The position numbers were made by a program, and so were the translations under genes. 11,269 nt of DNA from Alphaproteobacteria bacterium. GTDB lineage: Bacteria; Pseudomonadota; Alphaproteobacteria; BNTO01. Under the pieces are notes generated by a model. The model made no database searches. It had not been told where the DNA came from and worked only from the letters and a program-made list of their open reading frames with translations. Positions 7,201 to 11,269 of this stretch are shown here, one piece after another. The stretch covers positions 1-11,269 of the forward strand of contig BNTO01000010.1 of the NCBI GenBank assembly GCA_025996655.1, written 5' to 3'. The number at the start of each line of letters is the position of its first letter. The stretch's first letter is position 1.

Positions 7201-7679
7201 GAACTTCTGACCACAAGCTGAAAGAAGAAATTTTTAAAAATGCTTTTTTGTATTGGGCGATTGCGATGGGCAGCGATTATCCCATTAACATACTTGAATG
7301 GCTTTTGAGGCAGGGAGGTAACGTGTTCCAGCAAATCTTGTGGACCGAAGGTACAAAACAGTGGACATTTCAAAGTTTCTTCGCATTAGCAAACGAAAGG
7401 AAAGAACCGCTTTTAAAGAACTTACTCGCACAATACCTTGCCTTTCTGTTAAACAAGGAAGAGACTAAAACACCGCCTCATGTTTTTCAAGAAGTCGGAG
7501 CGGGTACTCGATTTTTTTCTTATGACCCTAACTTGTCCGTTGATACCGCCGGCTTATGGAAGACCGCCAAAGAAAGGCTTCAGGCTAAGATTGCTATAGC
7601 CCTAGAAGAACTTGGCGCACAGGAAGTCGAAAAAGAAAAGGAGAAAGCAAAAGAGAGCGACGGTAACGAGGGGGAATAA
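4233..7679 (+). CDS. Large membrane-anchored Ser-tract protein with ankyrin-like repeats, putative host-interaction protein
   Basis: Not recognised as a named protein. The 1148 residues fall into four parts. (1) An N-terminal signal or anchor (MKLSHFLLFTVFLCVLG) is followed by a charged helical stretch. (2) A second hydrophobic segment lies at about 89-109 (AISAALVPVPAILFYTFYFLM). (3) A low-complexity tract at 184-286 is made almost only of Ser with scattered Pro, Phe and Thr. (4) A large acidic, helix-rich C-terminal region holds ankyrin-like units. Two units are clear, at about 607-706 and 722-820, sharing ALDWAL and then LI..GA...EN....SIL; a degenerate third starts at S832 (SPLTYALIRGDSALSKWFVEAGA). 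A CC-C cluster lies at C975, C976 and C978, and the C-terminus is Lys/Glu-rich. Ankyrin repeats in intracellular bacteria often mediate contact with host proteins, so a host-directed role is plausible but is inference. The ATG lacks a good Shine-Dalgarno (only AAAAG nearby). Codon style differs from tamA and recJ (more AGG, ATA, TTA), suggesting an accessory origin. Confidence 0.75.
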   Translation: MKLSHFLLFTVFLCVLGDEPNALTKPTGLELIQEPEKYITPSDKKFAEDLLHSAKSVEEGEEVYAEGLLARRRAEKAREKDSTGSIPKAISAALVPVPAILFYTFYFLMQKTSTAHLPALKRGILGQFIRDLLRGKYGLEKIEGAPKHVVAKWEKDECRAIERSQLLINQSQGSNSLTSHSPDSSTSSSSSSSSSSSSSPSSFSCTSSSSSSPTFSSFGPSFSSSSPSSSSSSSSFSSSSPSFSSSSSSTSSSPSSSSSTSSSSSNPSFSSSSSSFSSSSSSSSSSAASGTPFTESRQYLHPDFYDHNVSREERGKQIKKLEDFEVIIKALRHPVLRNVLTPGTSLQDYRFMPNYWIEEKAEMVRKYIPATTELGNVRTFLKNFDLDIWEDFYREEYKKITPEEKVELVLQLEETFGIWEAVGELTIDDNGEDLVAEYLKAKLREGCDLSFKRSDESLVSHLFKQGNKKAIALLLNNRSKCDCGTLLDCRSEDVDAFWEKYRFAGFADLVWEVKDPIIKTELACFALSKGPESHSIEPYFDLFKEHANSFQPQYIFEMLRMFAEIAEDDDASAIEKRAAKDALKFFLEERRVNTPVPVLVEEVWVDSPLVVAAARHGSTGLLNFLVALKAKLELKDDEGKTALDWALKNSDQESIDLLISAGAHAENLHPNSILVYASRLACNADVKAETKLEKLRELFEKLEGGVNNPLLTQCLDDEMKNLFPVIAAVRWHNGAFLENLLVLKANFNQKDEAGLDALDWALVENQTESVSLLINEGASTENLNAKSILGWIAYLTRKVALEKGNIRQAITAFLSQYGGINAKFPYNGRDVSPLTYALIRGDSALSKWFVEAGAKLEYGWEGDVYYDRAAPCFDFISISHRDFIESAPINFEELLRCSLRSDLPHLVALCLKKTKVNPFEGDFGCFMELELDWLNLAKAFIEETLTSPGSDIEKVFADFIGQGAEQWIGRRGEFCCSCTRYLRDFFEARRTSDHKLKEEIFKNAFLYWAIAMGSDYPINILEWLLRQGGNVFQQILWTEGTKQWTFQSFFALANERKEPLLKNLLAQYLAFLLNKEETKTPPHVFQEVGAGTRFFSYDPNLSVDTAGLWKTAKERLQAKIAIALEELGAQEVEKEKEKAKESDGNEGE
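4782..5090 (+). repeat. Serine-codon low-complexity tract (TCN repeats)
   Basis: About 309 bases made of TCT, TCC, TCA, TCG and AGT serine codons. Degenerate longer units recur, with CATCTTTCTCTTC or close variants seen repeatedly, interrupted by Pro, Phe and Thr codons. The plus strand is mostly pyrimidine. Codons vary enough that this is not a pure microsatellite, but it can gain or lose whole serine codons by slippage without breaking the frame. An acidic Asp/Glu-rich open frame on the opposite strand is a by-product of the same repeats. Confidence 0.9.
6051..6692 (+). repeat. Internal duplication of a ~115-residue ankyrin-containing unit
   Basis: Residues 607-706 (6051-6350) and 722-820 (6399-6692) of the ankyrin-like protein align at an offset of 115 residues. 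Shared landmarks are LKA, KD..G...ALDWAL, ES..LLI..GA, EN, SIL and a closing GG. At DNA level both copies still share short stretches such as GACTGGGCTCTT. Each unit is an ankyrin-like helix pair plus a longer helical extension, so this is longer than the classical 33-residue period. Confidence 0.75.
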
Positions 7680-7762
7680 ATTCGCTTTTACGAAGCGGAT
7701 CACTTTCACCAAGAAAACAAGCGCATGAAGAACGAAAAAACTCGCCCCCCATTCCCCGCTTC

Positions 7763-7791
7763 TTGGAACTTCGCGTGCTTTCCTTCATACT
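7763..7791 (+). promoter_or_regulatory. Candidate recJ promoter
   Basis: TTGGAA (7763-7768) and CATACT (7786-7791) are 17 bases apart, each four of six to the sigma-70 consensus. They lie in the 148-base gap before recJ. A short stem CGCTT/AAGCG just after the ankyrin gene stop (about 7683-7697) has no T-run and is not a convincing terminator, so read-through into recJ is also possible. Confidence 0.3.
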
Positions 7792-7827
7792 TAAACTTAG
7801 AGGATAAGGCCGCAAGCAGGAGCGCGC

Positions 7828-9576
7828 GTGATCTCCCTTTCCGGGAAACAATGGATTTTTAAGTCTGCCGACGAGCTGAAAATTTTGGCGTTACAGCAAA
7901 AATTTGGTTTAAGCGACAGTCTGGCGCGCATTTTGGCAGGGCGCCATGTTTCGTTGGAAGCTATTCCCTCCTTTTTAACGCCAAAAATTCAAGATCTTAT
8001 GCCGGATCCGTCGCGGCTCTTGGATATCGATACAGCCGTTCAGCGCGTCCAAAAGGCGATTCACAACGCAGAAAAGATTGTTGTTTATGGCGATTACGAT
8101 GTCGACGGCGCTACATCGGTTGCGCTGCTCGTGCGCTATTTTCGCGCGCTCGGCGTCCCTGTGGAAACGTATATTCCCGACCGCCTCGCCGAAGGCTATG
8201 GCGTGAATCTCGCCGCCTTAGAAACACTGCACAAAAAAGGCGCTCAGCTTGTGCTTATGGTCGATTGCGGAACGACAGCCGTCGCCGAAATAGAGGCGGC
8301 TCGCGCGTGGGGGTTGGACGCGATTATTTTGGATCATCACGCTGCGGGCGTGGCGTTGCCACCGGCCGTTGCTGTGATTAATCCGCATCGCGTGGACCAA
8401 CCTCCCGTCCTGCATACGCCGCAGCTCTGTGCAGCAGGCGTTGTTTTTTTGTTTTTAGTAGCCCTCCAGCGCGCCCTCAAAAAGGCTCATTTTTTCTCGC
8501 AAGAAAACCCGCCACCCGATTTAATTGATTATTGCGATTTCGTCGCACTTGGCACCGTTTGCGACGTGATGCCGCTCCAAGGGCTCAATCGCGCTTTTGT
8601 GCGGCGTGGTCTCATTTTGATGAGCAAACGTCAGAATTTAGGCCTTGCGGCTCTTATGAAAGTGGCAGGGATTCAAAGCGCCGTTTCGGCTTATCATTTG
8701 GGCTTTGCTCTTGGGCCGCGCATTAACGCGGACGGGCGCATTGGTTCGTCCCAACTGGGCCTGCAATTGTTAACAGAACAGGACGATTTGGCCGCAAAAG
8801 ACCTAGCCGAGCAACTTCACGAACTCAATGACAAACGCCAAAAAATGGAGAAAAAACTTTTAGAAGAAGCCCTCCAACAGATTGAACAAAATCAGCTGCA
8901 AAAACGCCCCGTCCTTCTCGTCGGCGCCGAAGAGTGGCATCCCGGCTTGGTGGGGATCGCGGCCAGTCGCCTCAAAGATCAGTTCCAAAAACCCTGCTTT
9001 GTCGCGTCTTTTGACGGCGCTTGGGCCAAAGGGTCGGCGCGCTCGTTGGAGGGACTTGATTTAGGTGTGCTTATTCATGAAGCCGTTTCTGTGGGAATTT
9101 TAGAAAAAGGCGGCGGGCACGCCCTAGCCGGAGGGTTCACCTTGGCCCGCGCCCAATGGGATGCTTTTTATGAATTCCTCACGCAAAAAACTCAGAAATT
9201 TATGGAAACGTTTCAACCTGTTTTAGAAATCGACGCCGAATTATCGCTTTCTGGCGCCACACTCGATTTATTGAGAGATCTGTCCCAGTTGGAACCCTTT
9301 GGCACAGGAAATCCTCTCCCGCGCTTTTGTTTTCACCGCGCCCGCCCCGCCTTTGTCCGCCCCATCGGTTCCGGGCACTTGCAATGTACCTTGGAGGATG
9401 AGGCCGGAAACACGCTGGCGGCCGTCGCTTTTCGCTGCCAAAACACGAAAATGGGGGAAGCTCTTCTTAAAAAAGATTACCTTTCCTTAGTTGGACATTT
9501 GCAAATCAATGAATGGCGCGATCAAAAAAGCCCGCAGTTCATCATTGAGGATGGGGCTTGGAATAGGGAAATTTAA
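7828..9576 (+). CDS. recJ: Single-stranded-DNA-specific 5'-3' exonuclease RecJ
   Basis: RecJ degrades single-stranded DNA 5' to 3' in recombinational repair (RecFOR path), base excision and mismatch repair, using two metal ions. The 582 residues match the family length (E. coli 577). All DHH-superfamily motifs are present: YGDYDVDGATS (D89, D91, D93), VDCGTTA (D146), LDHHAA (D169, H170, H171), ALGTVCDVMPL (D246), GPRINADGRIG (296-306), and in the DHHA1 domain GGGHALAGGF (428-437). An OB-fold-like C-terminal part follows, with LEPFGTGNPLPRF typical of RecJ. The GTG start has AGGAG (7818-7822) five bases upstream. No key residue is missing, so it should be active. It stands alone between two accessory genes. 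Its codon use resembles ftsX and tamA, not its neighbours. Confidence 0.95.
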   Translation: MISLSGKQWIFKSADELKILALQQKFGLSDSLARILAGRHVSLEAIPSFLTPKIQDLMPDPSRLLDIDTAVQRVQKAIHNAEKIVVYGDYDVDGATSVALLVRYFRALGVPVETYIPDRLAEGYGVNLAALETLHKKGAQLVLMVDCGTTAVAEIEAARAWGLDAIILDHHAAGVALPPAVAVINPHRVDQPPVLHTPQLCAAGVVFLFLVALQRALKKAHFFSQENPPPDLIDYCDFVALGTVCDVMPLQGLNRAFVRRGLILMSKRQNLGLAALMKVAGIQSAVSAYHLGFALGPRINADGRIGSSQLGLQLLTEQDDLAAKDLAEQLHELNDKRQKMEKKLLEEALQQIEQNQLQKRPVLLVGAEEWHPGLVGIAASRLKDQFQKPCFVASFDGAWAKGSARSLEGLDLGVLIHEAVSVGILEKGGGHALAGGFTLARAQWDAFYEFLTQKTQKFMETFQPVLEIDAELSLSGATLDLLRDLSQLEPFGTGNPLPRFCFHRARPAFVRPIGSGHLQCTLEDEAGNTLAAVAFRCQNTKMGEALLKKDYLSLVGHLQINEWRDQKSPQFIIEDGAWNREI

Positions 9577-9786
9577 GACATTCCTTTTAAATTCAGACGC
9601 TTCTCATTTTTTTGCTCCGCGCTTCACTTCTCTCTTCTCATCCGACTCCGACCAAAAATTTAAGATTCCTTGAAGCAAAAAGACCTTTCTAAAGGAGAGT
9701 TTTTGTTGATTTTTAAGGCACAAGCCTTTTAAAAAAGAACGCTTTTGGACCAGAGGAAAAACCGCTGAGGAAAGTAAAAAAATATA
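9577..9786. other. AT-rich intergenic region after recJ
   Basis: This is the main part of the 292 bases between recJ and the next gene. It holds several short inverted repeats (AATTTAA/TTAAATT just over the recJ stop, CCTTT/AAAGG near 9684-9695) and the stem-loop listed separately. No convincing gene is seen on either strand; a 66-codon minus-strand frame has no ribosome site and overlaps the promoter. Confidence 0.6.
9710..9735 (+). terminator. Possible stem-loop terminator downstream of recJ
   Basis: AAGGC (9715-9719) and GCCTT (9724-9728) pair around an ACAA loop. Flanking T-run and A-run can extend the stem with a two-base bulge. On the plus strand the stem is followed by only TT and then A's, so the U-tract is weak. 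It may work as a weak terminator in either direction or be chance. Confidence 0.3.
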
Positions 9787-9816
9787 TTGACAAACCCCTT
9801 TCATTCATATTAAAAT
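9787..9816 (+). promoter_or_regulatory. Near-consensus sigma-70 promoter for the acidic exported protein gene
   Basis: TTGACA (perfect -35) at 9787-9792, an 18-base spacer, and TAAAAT (five of six) at 9811-9816. Transcription would begin near 9823, giving a leader of about 45 bases. It is the strongest promoter in the window and points at the gene starting at 9869. Confidence 0.75.
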
Positions 9817-9850
9817 GAGTCGTCATAAGGCTCTGCTTAAACAAGTTTTA

Positions 9851-9862
9851 TAGGTAGGTAGG
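9851..9862 (+). promoter_or_regulatory. Triple TAGG ribosome binding site
   Basis: Three tandem TAGG units end six bases before the ATG at 9869. AGGTAGG gives a partial Shine-Dalgarno match; changes in copy number of the 4-bp unit would alter its strength or spacing. Confidence 0.5.
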
Positions 9863-9868
9863 CACATT

Positions 9869-11164
9869 ATGGCCAACTTTTTTACAAAAAGTTTCTTTGT
9901 TTTCAGTTTATTTCTGACCGATAGGTCTTATGGAATGCAAAAATTGCATTTTCCTCTTTCTCCTGTTTCTAAAGAGGCCGTCTGTGAGACGTTGGATCGA
10001 TGGACGACAGCTACTCCCAGCGTATTAGCTACGGATAAAGCTGCCTTGCGCGTCATTATGTATACTCTCGTTGCGGTTGTAACGGATACTTACATAGAAC
10101 CTAAGTTCTCTTTAGAGGCTTCTTATGATACCTATAATCCGAGGAATTTACATGTCTTAGGGATTGCTGGATTTATAGAAAAGTATTTATCCCCGAGAGA
10201 TCTATCTCCGGAATTTTTTAAATTATCCGATTCGGACCGCTATGATACAGTCTCTTATTACCTTTCTAAACTCAGGAACAACTTACGGGAAAATTTGGGT
10301 TTAAAATTAGAATATTGCTCTGTCTTAATTTACACATTGGCAGAAAATCTTAAGAGATACGGTGGCATAGCAAACGCCAATGCCATCGTTTGCTTGAGAC
10401 AGGTTATAGAAATAAGCAAGAACGCCGTTAAGGACACCGCCAAAGAAGACATCATCGAAGCCGAAGCCAGCGTGGACCAAGAAATAAAAAACTTGCGGCT
10501 CGTTAACTTTTTTAAAGTTTCTATGGGGCTTTTCAACGCTAATGCCAGCTTCAATTTGGAACAACCAAAACGAGAAATAAAAGATCAGAATGCTGGAGTC
10601 CGGAGACAAATAGGTGAGGGATATTGTGATGAAGAAGCCGGAGAACTAGAATGGCAAAGTGTTGAGGACAGAACGAAAATAAAAGTAGAATGGCTTTTTG
10701 GGAAGCGCGCTTTTGAAAAAAATTATTCGAAAAGTGCCATAAGGATGCGGAGAGAGAACCGTTTTGACGAAAGGTATCCCCCGACTACTGAATATGGTGC
10801 TCGAGACAAAGAGAATGACGAAAGCAATTCCCTGTCCGAGGTCACTCTTTCTGAAAGTCGTGATAGTGACGAAAGTGACGATTCTTCTGCTAACGAAAGT
10901 GACGATTCTTTTTTCGAACGGCAAGATTTATCAGGAAATGTAATACCCTTTTCGAATTACGAGAGATTTGAAGCATCTCCTAACGGCGAAGAATTAGTTA
11001 TTGACGGCGAAAAATTAGTTATTGACGACGAAGAATTAGTTATTGACGAAAAAGAACTCGCCGCTGGATGCGAAGGCGTAATATGTTTCTACGAAGAGAC
11101 TATAGAGCAGAGAGAAAGAGAATCGAAACGGAAGATACATATAAAAAAAGGGGCTGACACCTAA
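9869..11164 (+). CDS. Acidic, predicted exported protein of unknown function, 3' end probably cut by an IS
   Basis: Not recognised. The 431-residue product starts with a short hydrophobic stretch after a lysine (MANFFTKSFFVFSLFL, then TDRSYG), a plausible but weak signal peptide or anchor. The middle (about 30-240) is mixed and helix-rich without a known motif. From about 240 it becomes highly charged. An Asp/Ser-rich stretch lies at 331-347 (RDSDESDDSSANESDDS) and three heptads of [G/D]E[E/K]LVID at 373-393 are followed by a decayed fourth. The last residues GADT and the TAA lie in sequence that looks like the end of the downstream IS1595-type element, so the native C-terminus was probably longer or different. 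The gene has its own strong promoter and a TAGG-repeat ribosome site. Acidic exported proteins with tandem repeats are common among surface or secreted factors of host-associated bacteria, but no function can be assigned. Confidence 0.65.
   Translation: MANFFTKSFFVFSLFLTDRSYGMQKLHFPLSPVSKEAVCETLDRWTTATPSVLATDKAALRVIMYTLVAVVTDTYIEPKFSLEASYDTYNPRNLHVLGIAGFIEKYLSPRDLSPEFFKLSDSDRYDTVSYYLSKLRNNLRENLGLKLEYCSVLIYTLAENLKRYGGIANANAIVCLRQVIEISKNAVKDTAKEDIIEAEASVDQEIKNLRLVNFFKVSMGLFNANASFNLEQPKREIKDQNAGVRRQIGEGYCDEEAGELEWQSVEDRTKIKVEWLFGKRAFEKNYSKSAIRMRRENRFDERYPPTTEYGARDKENDESNSLSEVTLSESRDSDESDDSSANESDDSFFERQDLSGNVIPFSNYERFEASPNGEELVIDGEKLVIDDEELVIDEKELAAGCEGVICFYEETIEQRERESKRKIHIKKGADT
10985..11047 (+). 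repeat. Three tandem 21-bp repeats
   Basis: Units at 10985-11005, 11006-11026 and 11027-11047 share GAATTAGTTATTGAC or a one-base variant and encode GEELVID, GEKLVID and DEELVID; a diverged fourth (EKELAAG) follows. The unit is a multiple of three, so copy-number change keeps the frame. Confidence 0.9.
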
Positions 11165-11182
11165 CATTTTTATGTTAAGGTG
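11158..11182 (+). promoter_or_regulatory. Hairpin covering the transposase ribosome binding site
   Basis: CACCTAACAT (11158-11167) pairs with ATGTTAAGGTG (11172-11182) with a single-base bulge and a TTTT loop. The 3' arm contains AAGGTG, the only Shine-Dalgarno-like sequence for the ATG at 11188. A transcript entering from the upstream gene would include both arms and hide the site, whereas one started inside the element would not include the 5' arm. Confidence 0.6.
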
Positions 11183-11187
11183 CGCGT

Positions 11188-11269
11188 ATGTACATAAAAC
11201 ATTGCAAATTGAGCAAAAAAGAACAGCTAAAATTAATGGAATTTTTTGTTGCAGGAACGACAGCTAGAA
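11188..11269 (+). CDS. IS1595-family (IS1016-like) transposase, N-terminal fragment
   Basis: The ATG at 11188 opens a frame to the window edge, 27 codons, reading MYIKHCKLSKKEQLKLMEFF followed by VAGTTAR. The pattern KLSK..QLKL.EFFVAGTTAR is the recognisable N-terminus of IS1595-family transposases of the IS1016 type, the start of their DNA-binding helix-turn-helix. The catalytic domain is outside the window. The weak ribosome site AAGGTG sits five bases upstream inside a hairpin. Family assignment is from recalled motif similarity. Confidence 0.8.
   Translation, partial: MYIKHCKLSKKEQLKLMEFFVAGTTAR

Larger units (their letters stand above)
11150..11269 (+). mobile_element. Left end of an IS1595-family insertion sequence (partial)
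   Basis: A transposase start of IS1595 type follows only 38 bases after GGGGCTGACACC, a short non-coding leader typical of an IS end. The outer boundary is placed at about 11150, where the A-rich run ends, but the right end and target duplication lie outside the window, so it may shift by a few bases. The A-run before it (about 11142-11149) could be the 8-bp target duplication made by this family. Confidence 0.6.

Noticed and set aside
7683..7697. Stem CGCTT/AAGCG after the ankyrin gene as a terminator
   Set aside because: Only five pairs and no following T-run.
7594..7851. Minus-strand 85-codon frame between the ankyrin gene and recJ
   Set aside because: It overlaps the ends of both real genes, has low-complexity basic composition and no similarity.
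9604..9804. Minus-strand 66-codon frame in the gap after recJ
   Set aside because: No ribosome binding site, its start overlaps the strong plus-strand promoter, and no recognised domain; it might be a decayed remnant but this cannot be supported.

Overview
The window looks like chromosome from an intracellular or host-associated alphaproteobacterium, perhaps Holosporales/Rickettsiales-like. Three core envelope and repair genes (ftsE, ftsX, tamA-like, plus recJ) sit beside two large proteins typical of host-associated bacteria: one with a membrane anchor, a serine tract and ankyrin-like repeats, and one acidic predicted exported protein. Transposase starts lie at both edges. The organism assignment is inference from gene content and alphaproteobacterial-style TamA and FtsEX sequence; no rRNA or other marker is present.

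Layout. At 1-98 on the minus strand is the N-terminus of an IS630-type transposase reading out of the window. From 261 to 4113 on the plus strand runs a probable operon ftsE-ftsX-tamA: a GTG start behind a perfect AAGGAGG, a 2-base gap between ftsE and ftsX, then 65 bases before a TTG-started tamA. From 4233 to 7679 is a 1148-residue protein with an N-terminal signal or anchor, a second hydrophobic segment, about 100 residues of nearly pure serine, then a large helical C-terminal part with two clear and one degenerate ankyrin-like units. recJ follows at 7828-9576. A 292-base gap ends in a near-consensus sigma-70 promoter that drives a 431-residue acidic protein (9869-11164). That frame stops inside what appears to be the left end of an IS1595-family element, whose transposase begins at 11188 and runs off the window.

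How the genes fit together. FtsE and FtsX form the inner-membrane ABC-type complex that controls septal peptidoglycan hydrolysis. TamA is an Omp85-family outer-membrane assembly factor. Together they make an envelope-biogenesis operon, although the usual partner tamB is not adjacent. RecJ is a housekeeping single-strand 5'-3' exonuclease. The ankyrin and acidic genes use a visibly different codon style (more AGG, ATA, TTA, CGA) and each has its own candidate promoter, so they look like accessory insertions among core genes. No CRISPR array, tRNA or rRNA was seen. The most interesting points are the Ser-tract ankyrin protein with its 115-residue internal duplication, the probable truncation of the acidic protein by an IS, and a hairpin at the IS end that would hide the transposase ribosome binding site.
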